Of a stretch of DNA of 17,081 nt, positions 7,736 to 14,357 are shown piece by piece. The position numbers and the translations under genes were made by a program. The stretch lies in the NCBI GenBank assembly GCA_050258235.1, contig JBLMYK010000102.1, positions 1 through 17,081 of the forward strand, read 5' to 3'. The notes under the pieces were generated by a model. That model had not been told where the DNA came from. It made no database searches and saw nothing but the letters and a program-made list of their open reading frames with translations. Position 1 is the first letter of the stretch. Each line of letters begins with the position of its first letter. The DNA is from JAKOQB01 sp050258235. GTDB lineage: Bacteria; Pseudomonadota; Gammaproteobacteria; Burkholderiales; Burkholderiaceae_F.

Positions 7736-8172
7736 TGTCGTTCGGCGGTTTCGAACGCGGCCGGTCCCCGTCGCAGCCGATGGCGGAGATCAACGTCACG
7801 CCGCTGGTGGACGTGATGCTGGTGCTGCTGGTGATCTTCATCATCACCGCGCCGCTGCTCACCTATGCGCTGAAGCTGGATCTGCCCGATGTGAAGGCGG
7901 CGCCCGCGAGCTCGAGCACCGAGCCGGTGCGGCTGAGCATCGACGCCAGCGGCGTGATCTTTCTCGATGCGCAGCCGATCGAGGCGGACGCGCTGCGGCT
8001 CAAGCTCGGCGAAGTCGCCGCCCGCACGCCGGTTCCTGAGGTGCAGCTGCGCGCGGACAAATCGGCCCGCTTCGAGCGTGTCGCGCTGGTGATGTCGCTC
8101 GCGCAGGAGGCCGGCCTGACCAGGATCGGATTCGTCACCGAGCCACCGGCGGAGGCGGCAAAGCGCCCCTGA
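7735..8172 (+). CDS. exbD: ExbD/TolR-family proton channel subunit
   Basis: This is the second subunit of the proton channel, with one membrane helix and a periplasmic domain. The 145-residue protein has a short Gly/Ser-rich N-terminus and then MAEINVTPLVDVMLVLLVIF, carrying the essential intramembrane aspartate at residue 26 (Asp25 in E. coli ExbD). The periplasmic domain includes LSIDASGVIFLD and VQLRADKSARFERVALVM, typical of the family. Start and stop both overlap neighbours by one base (TGATG with exbB upstream and btuF downstream), which suggests coupled translation of all three. TolR is the alternative; the link to a B12-binding protein favours a TonB-type role, which is an inference. 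Confidence 0.87.
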   Translation: MSFGGFERGRSPSQPMAEINVTPLVDVMLVLLVIFIITAPLLTYALKLDLPDVKAAPASSSTEPVRLSIDASGVIFLDAQPIEADALRLKLGEVAARTPVPEVQLRADKSARFERVALVMSLAQEAGLTRIGFVTEPPAEAAKRP

Positions 8173-9050
8173 TGCGGGTCGCGGCGCTCCTCGTCCTTGC
8201 GCTGCTGTGTGCGGCCGGACCCGCTGCGGCGCAGCCGATCGCAGTGACGGACGACAGCGGGCAACGCGTCGAACTCGCGCATCCGGCACGACGCATCGTC
8301 AGCCTCGCCCCGCACATCACCGAACAGCTGTTCGCGATCGGCGCCGGCGATCGCATCGTCGCCACCACCGAGTTCTCGGACTATCCGACCGCGGCAGCCA
8401 GGCTGCCGCGTGTCGCGCGCGCCCACAGCGTCGACCTCGAACGCGTCGCGGCGGCGCGGCCCGACCTGATCGTGATCTGGGGCAGCGGCTTTCCGCCGAC
8501 GATCATCGACTCGCTGCGCCGCCTGAACGCTCCGGTCTACGTCGACGAGCCGCGATCGCTCGACGGCATCGCCTCGTCGATGGAACGCCTCGGCCGGCTG
8601 ACCGCCGCGAGCGCGGCGCCGCGCGTTGCGGCCGAATTCCGCCGGCGCGTCGAGGCGCTGCGCGAACGCTACGTGTCGCGCACGCCGGTGCGCGTCTTCT
8701 ATCAGATCTGGGCGCAGCCGCTGATGACTCTGGCGGGTTCGCACGTGATCAACGAGGCGATCCGGTTGTGCGGCGGCCGCAACATCTTCGGGAACCTGGC
8801 GCCGATCGCGCCGCAGGTCTCGATCGAAGCCGTCGTCGCGGCCGATCCGCAGCTGATCGTCACCGCCGAGCCCGACGCACGGCCAAGCGGGGCCCTCGAG
8901 CAATGGCGGCGATTCGACACGATCGCCGCGGTCAGGCACCATCAGCTCGTGACGCTGGATGCCAACAAGATCAACCGCGACGGCCCGCGCATCGTCGATG
9001 AAATCGCGGTCCTGTGCGAACGCATCGATGCCGCCCGGCGGGCAAGATGA
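8172..9050 (+). CDS. btuF: Periplasmic cobalamin-binding protein (BtuF-like, helical-backbone receptor)
   Basis: This is probably the periplasmic binding protein that delivers cobalamin to the BtuCD importer. The 292-residue precursor has a clear signal peptide (hydrophobic core about residues 4-15, cleavage likely after AAA at 18-20). The mature protein matches the class III binding-protein fold: IVSLAPHITEQLFAIGAGDRIV, then DLERVAAARPDLIVIWGSG, a long connecting helix (residues 130-165), and VSIEAVVAADPQLIV with LDANKINRDGPRIVDEI at the C-terminus. Relatives bind heme or ferric siderophores, so the ligand is inferred from the facing riboswitch-controlled btuBCD. It overlaps exbD by one base and the following gene by four. 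It is unusual that it lies outside the btuBCD operon, on the opposite strand. Confidence 0.85.
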   Translation: MRVAALLVLALLCAAGPAAAQPIAVTDDSGQRVELAHPARRIVSLAPHITEQLFAIGAGDRIVATTEFSDYPTAAARLPRVARAHSVDLERVAAARPDLIVIWGSGFPPTIIDSLRRLNAPVYVDEPRSLDGIASSMERLGRLTAASAAPRVAAEFRRRVEALRERYVSRTPVRVFYQIWAQPLMTLAGSHVINEAIRLCGGRNIFGNLAPIAPQVSIEAVVAADPQLIVTAEPDARPSGALEQWRRFDTIAAVRHHQLVTLDANKINRDGPRIVDEIAVLCERIDAARRAR

Positions 9051-9487
9051 AAGACCAGCTCGACATCATCGCGCACGTGATCCAGCTGTCGATCGCGCCG
9101 GTATTCCTGCTGACCGGCATCGGCGCGCTGCTGGGTGTGATGATGCAGCGCATCGCGCGCATCATCGACCGGGCGCGCACGATCGAGGATCAGCTGCCCG
9201 CCGCGGACGAAAAGCGCGCGCACGCTCTGCACGACGAGCTGCACACCTTGTCGCGCCGCCTGCGCCTGGTCAACCGCGCGGTGTCGCTGTGCGTGCTCGC
9301 AGCGCTTCTCGTATGCGGCGTGATCGGCGGGCTCTTCATCACGGCGTACTACGCGTGGTCGCCCGACCTGACGCGTCTGGTGGCAACCGTGTTCGCCGCT
9401 GCGCTGCTGGCGCTGATCGGCGGCCTGCTCTTCTTCCTGCGCGAGGTCTACGTCGCGACTGCGACCCTGCGCTTCAACCTGAAATAG
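9047..9487 (+). CDS. DUF2721 family inner membrane protein, function unknown
   Basis: This 146-residue protein matches the DUF2721 pattern: IIAHVIQLSIAPVFLLTGIGALLGVMM at the N-terminus with the conserved motif QRIARIIDRAR just after it. An amphipathic charged stretch (about residues 45-80, rich in Glu, Arg and Leu) follows. Two further hydrophobic segments lie at about 82-105 and 112-135, so it should have three membrane helices. The ATG at 9047 overlaps the btuF stop (ATGA); an earlier in-frame start at 9014 lies inside btuF and is less likely. The biochemical role of the family is not known to me. Its position suggests expression together with btuF and exbBD. Its TAG directly abuts the btuD stop codon on the other strand. 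Confidence 0.85.
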   Translation: MKDQLDIIAHVIQLSIAPVFLLTGIGALLGVMMQRIARIIDRARTIEDQLPAADEKRAHALHDELHTLSRRLRLVNRAVSLCVLAALLVCGVIGGLFITAYYAWSPDLTRLVATVFAAALLALIGGLLFFLREVYVATATLRFNLK

Positions 9488-10255
9488 TCACCCGCCGATC
9501 GAGAACGCCGGCGCACCGCCCTGCCTCGGCAGGGTGATCACGTCGGTGTCGAACAGCGCGGACAGGCGCGGCGCAGTCAGCATCTCCGCTGCGCGGCCGG
9601 CCATCCAGTCGCCGCGCCCGGTCAGCAGCAGCGCGTGCGTCGCAAACCGCACGGCCGCGTTCATGTCGTGAAGCGATGCGATCAGCGTGCGCTGCTGCGC
9701 GCGCGCCAGGCGATCCAGCACGAGCACCTGGTGACGCGGGTCCTGGTGGGCGATCGGCTCGTCGAGCAGCACCAGCGGCGTGTCCTGTGCCAGCGCCGTG
9801 GCCAGTGCAACGCGCTGGCGCTCCCCGCGCGACAGACTGGTGACGTCGTGCTCGACCAGCGATGCGCAGTCGAATTCGGTCAACCACGCACGCGCAACCC
9901 GCTCGCCCGCGGCATCCGCGGCACCGAGCCGGTAGCGGGCGGTCAGCACCGTATCGAGCACGCTGGCTGAAAACGGGTCGTGCCAGCGGTCGGTGACGAG
10001 CGCACGCTGCTCGGCCATCTGCTCGACGGTCCAGTCTTCCAGCTCGCGACCGGCCAGCACGATCTGGCCGCGCGATGCGCTGCGCACACCCGCCAGCGTC
10101 GCCAGCAGGGTCGACTTGCCCGCGCCGTTCGGACCCAGTACGACCCAGCGTTCGCCGGCATTCACCTGCAGGTCCAGCCCGCGCACCAGTTCGCGCCGTC
10201 CCGCGTGCAGGTTCAACCCGCGACCGGCCAGCATCGGGGCGCCGGCGAGGCTCAT
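9488..10255 (-). CDS. btuD: Cobalamin ABC importer ATPase BtuD
   Basis: This is the cytoplasmic ATPase subunit that drives B12 import with BtuC. The 255-residue protein has Walker A GPNGAGKS (residues 41-48), a Q-loop glutamine near 83, the signature LSRGE (141-145, a variant of LSGGQ), Walker B LVLLDEP (161-167) and the switch histidine in SLHD (His196). All catalytic elements appear intact. It is the third gene of the btuB-btuC-btuD unit and its start overlaps the btuC stop by four bases. FecE/HmuV-type ATPases for siderophores or heme are close relatives; the cobalamin riboswitch upstream of the operon makes B12 the likely substrate. Its 3' end meets the convergent DUF2721 gene with no spacer. 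Confidence 0.9.
   Translation of the reverse strand: MSLAGAPMLAGRGLNLHAGRRELVRGLDLQVNAGERWVVLGPNGAGKSTLLATLAGVRSASRGQIVLAGRELEDWTVEQMAEQRALVTDRWHDPFSASVLDTVLTARYRLGAADAAGERVARAWLTEFDCASLVEHDVTSLSRGERQRVALATALAQDTPLVLLDEPIAHQDPRHQVLVLDRLARAQQRTLIASLHDMNAAVRFATHALLLTGRGDWMAGRAAEMLTAPRLSALFDTDVITLPRQGGAPAFSIGG
9517..9536 (+). terminator. Candidate hairpin terminating the exbB-btuF transcript inside btuD
   Basis: The plus strand holds an 8-bp stem (CGCCCTGC pairing with GCAGGGTG, one G-U pair) closed by a CTCG tetraloop, 30 bases past the stop of the DUF2721 gene. There is no U tract, and the bases also encode part of BtuD, so this could be coincidence. Confidence 0.25.
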
Positions 10256-11262
10256 CGTGACCGCAACAGCCAGAGAAACAGCGGTACACCGATCATCGCG
10301 GTCAGCACGCCGACCGGAATCTGCAGCGGCGCCACGATGGAACGCGCGACCGTGTCTGCGAGGACCACGAGCACTCCACCTGCAAGCGCGGCGGCCGGCA
10401 GCAGCACCCGCTGATCATTGCCGATCACCCGGCGCACCAGGTGCGGCGCGATGAAACCGACGAAGCCGATCGCGCCGGCCAGCGTGACGGCCGCGCCGGT
10501 CGCGACCGCCGCAACGGCAACAAGCGCGCGCCGCGTCCGTTCGACGTCGACGCCCTGGGTGAACGCCTGCACATCGCCGCGCAGCAGCAGGTTCAGCGGC
10601 GGCGCCAGACGCACGGCAACGGCCACCCCGACGACGAGCACGACAAGCGCAGCGCATGCCGCGCGCAGGCTCGTGGCACCGCCCAGGTCGCCCAGCAGCC
10701 AGAACACCATCGTGCGCAGGCGTCCATCCGGCGCGAGGCTGAGCAGCAGGCTGAGGGCGGCGGCGCAGAACGACGCGATCATCACCCCGGTCAGCAGGAC
10801 ATGGGTCGTGCCGTCGTCCGACAGCGCGACCGCGCTGGTCGAGCGCGCGAACAGCGCACGGCGCGCGAATACGAACAGCGCGGTCATTGTCGCGATCGCG
10901 CCGCCGATGCTCGCGACCTGCATGCCGAGCGCGCCCGCACCGAACGCGAGCGCGACGAGCGCGGCCACCGCGGCACCCCCCGACACGCCGAGCACATAGG
11001 GGTCGGCGAGCGGATTGCGCAACAGCGCCTGCAGGATCGCCCCCGACAATGCGAGCAGCGCACCTGTCGCGAACGCGGACAGCGCACGCGGCAGGCGCAG
11101 GTCCAGGACGATCGCGTCGAGCGACGCATCGCCTCCGCCGGCGAGCACGGCCAGGAATTCGCGCGGTGGCACGTGCACGCTGCCGATGACGAGCGCAGCC
11201 ACGACGCTCGCCAGCCCGGCCAGCGCCAGAGTCAGCAGTGCACTGTTGGCGTGCGTTCTCAC
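10252..11262 (-). CDS. btuC: Cobalamin ABC importer permease BtuC (FecCD family)
   Basis: This is the inner-membrane permease that forms the B12 translocation channel as a dimer. The 336-residue, very hydrophobic protein has the FecCD/BtuC landmarks: LRLPRALSAFATGALLALSGAILQ near residues 55-78, NPLADPYVLGVSGGAA at 83-98, and the coupling region GFVGFIAPHLVRRVIGNDQR before the last helices. About ten membrane segments are expected. It starts at GTG 11262, overlapping the btuB stop by four bases (GTGA), and its stop overlaps the btuD start by four. The Shine-Dalgarno is weak, consistent with coupled translation. Siderophore permeases are homologous; the B12 assignment comes from the operon and its riboswitch. 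Confidence 0.9.
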   Translation of the reverse strand: MRTHANSALLTLALAGLASVVAALVIGSVHVPPREFLAVLAGGGDASLDAIVLDLRLPRALSAFATGALLALSGAILQALLRNPLADPYVLGVSGGAAVAALVALAFGAGALGMQVASIGGAIATMTALFVFARRALFARSTSAVALSDDGTTHVLLTGVMIASFCAAALSLLLSLAPDGRLRTMVFWLLGDLGGATSLRAACAALVVLVVGVAVAVRLAPPLNLLLRGDVQAFTQGVDVERTRRALVAVAAVATGAAVTLAGAIGFVGFIAPHLVRRVIGNDQRVLLPAAALAGGVLVVLADTVARSIVAPLQIPVGVLTAMIGVPLFLWLLRSR

Positions 11263-13076
11263 AGCTGCAGTTCGACGCCGCCAAAGGCGCCACGCGGCGC
11301 GCCCCGGTAGCCGTAGGCGTTCTCGAACGCGTGATCGAGCGCGTTTTCGATGCGCAGCGTCAGCAGCAGATCCCGCCGCACGTGCCAGCGCAGCGCCAGA
11401 TCGATCACACCGTAGCCTCCGAGAATGCGGTCGGCGCCGAGAGCAACATCGCGGCGGTCGCCGGTCGCTCGGAGGTTGGCCAGCAGGTCGACCGCATCGA
11501 ACGTGCGCGACAGCGCGACGTTGCCGAATGCACGCGCGCGGCGGACGAGACGCGCGCCGCTGTCGTCATCGGTCGCCTGCTGCAGAGTAACCGCCAATTG
11601 CGCGCGCCAGCCATCGTGCGTGGCGTCGAGAGAGAACTCGGCGCCCCGCGTGGTGGCGCGTCCGATGTTCACCCGGTTGAACGCCGAATCGAATCCGATC
11701 AGGTCCCGATAGCGGGTCTGGAACAGCTGCAGCCGGGCGGCGGTCGAGCCACGGCGGTACTGGATGCCGGCCTCGACCGAGCGCGTTCGTTCGGGCTTCA
11801 GGTTCGGGTTGCCGCCGTACGGATAGAACAGGTCGTTGAACGTCGGCGCATTGAAGGCCGTCGATGCGCTGGCGATCAGCTTCAATGCGTCGCTGAGCGC
11901 GTAACCGTAGCCGGCGTAGCCGGTGTTGGCCGCGCCGAAGTCCGAGTAGTCGTCGCGGCGCACGTTCAGCTGCAGTTGCTGCGGGCCGATCCTGCCCAGC
12001 AGTCCGGCGCGCAGCGTGTCGACGGTGCGCGCCGACTGGTCGTAGGCCGTGTCGCTGTCGATCGTCTGCCGCAGGCGCTCGGCGGCGACGGTGGCGTTCC
12101 AGTTCCCCAGCTCGATGTCGTTCTGCCAGGCGACCTGCGTGCCGGTGCTGGTGACGAAGTACGGGTATGCGGTCACGCTTGCGTCCAGTGCGTCGCGCAG
12201 GCGACCGATCGACAGCTGCGAGATCCAGCGCGGCGCGAGCCGGTTGCGTGCGGTTGCGCCGATCGTCTCGATCGTCTGCACCGACTGATCGGCCTGGGTC
12301 GCCGGACCGAATTCGCTGTCGTACTGCAGCCGTCCGCGGGTACGCAGTCCGTGCACGCTGAGCGATTGATCCTGCGCCCATGAATAGTCGATCCTTGCAG
12401 AGGCGCTCTCGTTGCGATAACCATCGCGGTCGGGATTGGTTCCGGGCCGCTCCGCCTGATCGATCTGGTTGAAGCCGTCGGTATGGAGTCCCGACAGCGC
12501 GACGCTGTAGTGCCAGCCGCTGGCACCGCCGCGCGCGTCCGCCTGCAGTTCGCTGGTACCGCGGCTGCCGACGACAGCGCGCGCGTCGACGCCCCGGCCG
12601 CTGCTGCGCGTGAAGACCTGGATCACGCCACCCACCGCCTGCGATCCGTACAGGCTGCTGACGTTGCCGCGCACGATCTCGACGCGCTCGACCTGCGCGG
12701 TCATGATCTGGTCGAGGGAGGCGAGCGAGAAGTTCAGGTTGTTCATCGGCACGCCGTCGATCAGCACCAGCACGTGCCGTGTCTCTCCGCCGCGCAGGAA
12801 CAGGCCGGTCTGGCTGCCGATGCCGCCCAGTTGCGCGACCTCCACGCCCGGCAGCCGCGCCAGCAGCGTCAGCAGATCGGGCGCCTGGCTGCGCTCGATG
12901 TCGTCGCGCGTGATCACGCTGGTATTCGGCAAGGCATCCGCGAGCGGCTGCTCGATGCGCGCAGCGCTGACGATCACGGGGCCGAGCGACTGCGGCGTGG
13001 TCTGCGCGACCGCATGGATTGACGGAACAGCGAGTGCCAGCGCGAGCGCGGCCTGCGTCACTTCCCGATTCTTCAT
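11259..13076 (-). CDS. btuB: TonB-dependent vitamin B12 outer membrane receptor BtuB
   Basis: BtuB imports cobalamin across the outer membrane using TonB-ExbB-ExbD energy. The chosen ATG at 13074-13076 follows a strong GAGG at 13082-13085. It gives a good signal peptide (residues 1-25, ending AVAQ), then a TonB box-like PVIVSA (33-38), a plug domain (about 45-150, with TGLFLRGGETRHVLVLIDG and SSLYGSQAVGGVI) and a 22-strand-type barrel ending YGYRGAPRGAFGGVELQL. The 605 residues compare with 614 for the E. coli precursor. A longer in-frame start at 13289 exists but would put coding sequence across the B12 box of the riboswitch, so I reject it. First gene of btuBCD. The plug residues, length and riboswitch together make B12 the likely ligand. 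Confidence 0.93.
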   Translation of the reverse strand: MKNREVTQAALALALAVPSIHAVAQTTPQSLGPVIVSAARIEQPLADALPNTSVITRDDIERSQAPDLLTLLARLPGVEVAQLGGIGSQTGLFLRGGETRHVLVLIDGVPMNNLNFSLASLDQIMTAQVERVEIVRGNVSSLYGSQAVGGVIQVFTRSSGRGVDARAVVGSRGTSELQADARGGASGWHYSVALSGLHTDGFNQIDQAERPGTNPDRDGYRNESASARIDYSWAQDQSLSVHGLRTRGRLQYDSEFGPATQADQSVQTIETIGATARNRLAPRWISQLSIGRLRDALDASVTAYPYFVTSTGTQVAWQNDIELGNWNATVAAERLRQTIDSDTAYDQSARTVDTLRAGLLGRIGPQQLQLNVRRDDYSDFGAANTGYAGYGYALSDALKLIASASTAFNAPTFNDLFYPYGGNPNLKPERTRSVEAGIQYRRGSTAARLQLFQTRYRDLIGFDSAFNRVNIGRATTRGAEFSLDATHDGWRAQLAVTLQQATDDDSGARLVRRARAFGNVALSRTFDAVDLLANLRATGDRRDVALGADRILGGYGVIDLALRWHVRRDLLLTLRIENALDHAFENAYGYRGAPRGAFGGVELQL

Positions 13077-13140
13077 TTCTTCCTCGATCTCGATCCGGCC
13101 CGCCGCCGGGATGCACACGGACCAGTGCGAGGAAGACAAC

Positions 13141-13166
13141 GCGGGAGGGAGAAAGCGCCCGCCCGC
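13141..13166 (-). terminator. Candidate expression-platform hairpin of the cobalamin riboswitch
   Basis: Minus-strand GCGGGCGGG (13166-13158) can pair with CCCTCCCGC (13149-13141), giving 8 of 9 pairs around an eight-base loop, followed by the moderately U-rich GUUGUCUUCC. It lies between the B12 box and the btuB start, where a terminator or ribosome-sequestering element would be expected. The weak U tract leaves transcriptional termination uncertain; translational control is the alternative. Confidence 0.4.
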
Positions 13167-13231
13167 CACTCCCCGCGGCAGGTCCACCGGCACGCCGGCG
13201 CGGCCATGTTCAGGCCGTGCGCAGCGCGGCC

Positions 13232-13459
13232 CGCGGCCGGTTTCCGGGCTGCAGAGAGGGGCCTTCACACCTTCCCACGCGTGCGACAACCGCGCAGTGG
13301 TTGAACGTGAAGCCTGCTGGTCAAGATTCCGCCCGCTCGTTCGCGGACACCAGCCTCTGCTTACCGTTGCGGGGGCAGCACAGGTTGCTGCGACACGGTC
13401 CGACGCGCCGCATCCCTGTTTCCCGTTTCACCCCAACGCATGAATCGTCGAGGTACCTC
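13232..13459 (-). promoter_or_regulatory. Cobalamin (AdoCbl) riboswitch upstream of btuBCD
   Basis: Read on the minus strand, conserved core elements appear in the right order: GGGAA at 13424-13420, GCCCCCGCAACGGTAAGCAG around 13376-13357, CCACTG at 13300-13295, TGGGAAGG at 13277-13270, and the B12 box AGCCCGGAAACCGGCC at 13250-13235. The GGU near 13457 can pair with ACC of the B12 box region to close P1. The element ends about 160 bases before the btuB ATG. In this family, binding of adenosylcobalamin lowers expression of the downstream genes, so btuBCD should be off when B12 is plentiful. A possible -10 (TAGACT, 13475-13470) lies just upstream, without a good -35. Exact ends are estimates. 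Confidence 0.95.
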
Positions 13460-13514
13460 AGGCGGATGAAGTCTAGCAGCGCGATGCATGAGCGACCGCG
13501 CGTGCAGCGGGTGC

Positions 13515-13520
13515 TACCAT
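13515..13520 (+). promoter_or_regulatory. Candidate -10 element for the ZapB-like gene
   Basis: TACCAT (4 of 6 matches to TATAAT) ends six bases before the ATG at 13527, and no Shine-Dalgarno motif lies between. A transcript from it would start at or next to the start codon. No clear -35 was found. The same spacing occurs at nadK and hrcA. Confidence 0.3.
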
Positions 13521-13526
13521 TTCCGC

Positions 13527-13760
13527 ATGCTCGAAGACTTCGACGCGCTCGCAGCGAAGATGACCGAACTGTCCGGCCGCATGCGCGCGCTGCGCGAGGA
13601 AAACCTGCGCCTGCGCACACAGCTGGCAACCGCGAACGTGGAGCTCGACACCCTGCGCGGACGCGTCGCCGGTGCGATGGAACGCATCGATGCGCTGCTG
13701 GCGCGCCTGCCGCCGCCAGCCGAAAGCGCCGCAGAGTCAGAATCGGCGGCGAGATCATGA
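13527..13760 (+). CDS. Small ZapB-like coiled-coil protein beside zapA (TIGR02449-type)
   Basis: The 77-residue protein is almost entirely a predicted coiled coil: LAAKMTELSGRMRALREENLRLRTQL and the following heptads keep leucine or methionine at a/d positions to about residue 60. A Pro/Ser/Glu-rich tail follows. Small coiled-coil proteins of this kind sit directly upstream of zapA in many beta- and gammaproteobacteria and are thought to have a ZapB-like role at the division ring; that role is inferred here. I chose ATG 13527 because the conserved-looking MLEDFDALAAKM begins there; the upstream start at 13488 adds a cysteine-rich stretch unlike the family. There is no ribosome binding site. 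zapA starts 12 bases after the stop. Confidence 0.8.
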   Translation: MLEDFDALAAKMTELSGRMRALREENLRLRTQLATANVELDTLRGRVAGAMERIDALLARLPPPAESAAESESAARS

Positions 13761-13772
13761 CCGAGGACTCCG

Positions 13773-14081
13773 TTGGCCGCTGATCAGCAACTGACGTTGA
13801 CCATCTTCGGACGCGAATATCGCGTCGCCTGTGCGCCGGAAGAACGCGATGACCTGATCGCGTGCGCGCGCTACGTCGACATGAAGATGAGCGCGATCCG
13901 CGATGCAGGGAAGGTCATGGGAGCGGATCGCGTTGCGGTGATGGCGGCACTGCAACTGGCGCAGGAGCTGTTCGCCGCCAAGTCCGCCGGCGGCGTGTCG
14001 ATCGGCGAGATGCGGCGCCGCCTGAAACAGCTGAACGAAGTCGCCGACGAGATGCTCGCCCCGCAGGAAAAGCTGTTCTGA
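13773..14081 (+). CDS. zapA: Cell division protein ZapA
   Basis: ZapA binds FtsZ and cross-links its filaments at the division site. The 102-residue protein shows the ZapA pattern: LTIFGREYRVACAPEERDDLIACARYVDMKM in the N-terminal domain, RVAVMAALQLAQELF in the middle, and a C-terminal helix (MRRRLKQLNEVADEML) that would form the tetramer coiled coil. The start must be TTG 13773: it is preceded by GAGG at 13763-13766 with six bases between, and the next in-frame ATG would remove the conserved first strand. The TTG start may keep expression low. The gene lies between the ZapB-like gene and 6S RNA, the order usual in this group. Confidence 0.93.
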   Translation: MAADQQLTLTIFGREYRVACAPEERDDLIACARYVDMKMSAIRDAGKVMGADRVAVMAALQLAQELFAAKSAGGVSIGEMRRRLKQLNEVADEMLAPQEKLF

Positions 14082-14108
14082 CCGTGTCCGGCGCTTGCCG
14101 GGTGTGGT

Positions 14109-14114
14109 TAGAAT
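14109..14114 (+). promoter_or_regulatory. -10 element of 6S RNA
   Basis: TAGAAT (5 of 6 matches to TATAAT) lies six bases before the expected 5' end of 6S RNA at about 14121. No good -35 is present at 16-18 bases; TTGCCG at 14095-14100 is only eight bases away. Confidence 0.45.
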
Positions 14115-14118
14115 CCGG

Positions 14119-14309
14119 TCTCCCTGCGGTGTTCGCGCAAAGGCCTCTCGTTCCTTGAACCGATGCGCATTGCGCAAGGTTGCTGGGCTCGCGTCGTGGT
14201 GCGATCGGCACGCGTCTGCTGAACCTAAACGACGCGGACAGCGACCACCCTGAACCGATGGTTCAGGACAAAGGCCGGGCGGCATGCGCGGGGACTTCAT
14301 GCCTGGAGA
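14119..14309 (+). ncRNA. ssrS: 6S RNA
   Basis: 6S RNA binds sigma-70 RNA polymerase holoenzyme as a promoter mimic and lowers transcription in stationary phase. The location directly after zapA is the classic one. The sequence has the expected features: a 5' end around TCTCCCTGCGGTG whose first bases can pair with GGAGA at 14305-14309, opposed GGCC segments along the closing stem, a long central region, and the typical CGACCACCCTGAACC followed by GGTTCAGG (a perfect 8-bp hairpin at 14249-14267). Length is about 185-190 bases, as expected. No protein frame explains this 276-base spacer. The ends are estimates from pairing and the -10 position. Confidence 0.88.
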
Positions 14310-14336
14310 GCGCGGTTCGGCGGCGTCGGACCGCGC
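14310..14336 (+). terminator. Hairpin after 6S RNA, possible terminator
   Basis: GCGCGGT (14310-14316) and ACCGCGC (14330-14336) form a perfect 7-bp stem around a 13-base loop, followed by GCTTCGTT. It stands between the 6S RNA 3' end and the EVE gene. The weak U tract means it could instead be a processing boundary. Confidence 0.4.
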
Positions 14337-14357
14337 GCTTCGTTCAAGAGACACCCG

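Noticed and set aside
11566..13116. 516-residue minus-strand frame inside btuB
   Set aside because: Frame-shifted shadow of btuB, Arg/Ala-rich, no domain; btuB itself is intact.
13450..13459. GAGGTACCTC palindrome as an operator
   Set aside because: It lies at the predicted 5' edge of the riboswitch where GGU takes part in P1; a ten-base dyad alone is not evidence of a protein site.
13019..13783. 254-residue plus-strand frame over the btuB leader
   Set aside because: Runs antisense through the riboswitch and across two plus-strand genes in another frame; composition is not protein-like.
14095..14100. TTGCCG as the -35 of the 6S RNA promoter
   Set aside because: Only eight bases from the -10 candidate, far from the usual 16-18.
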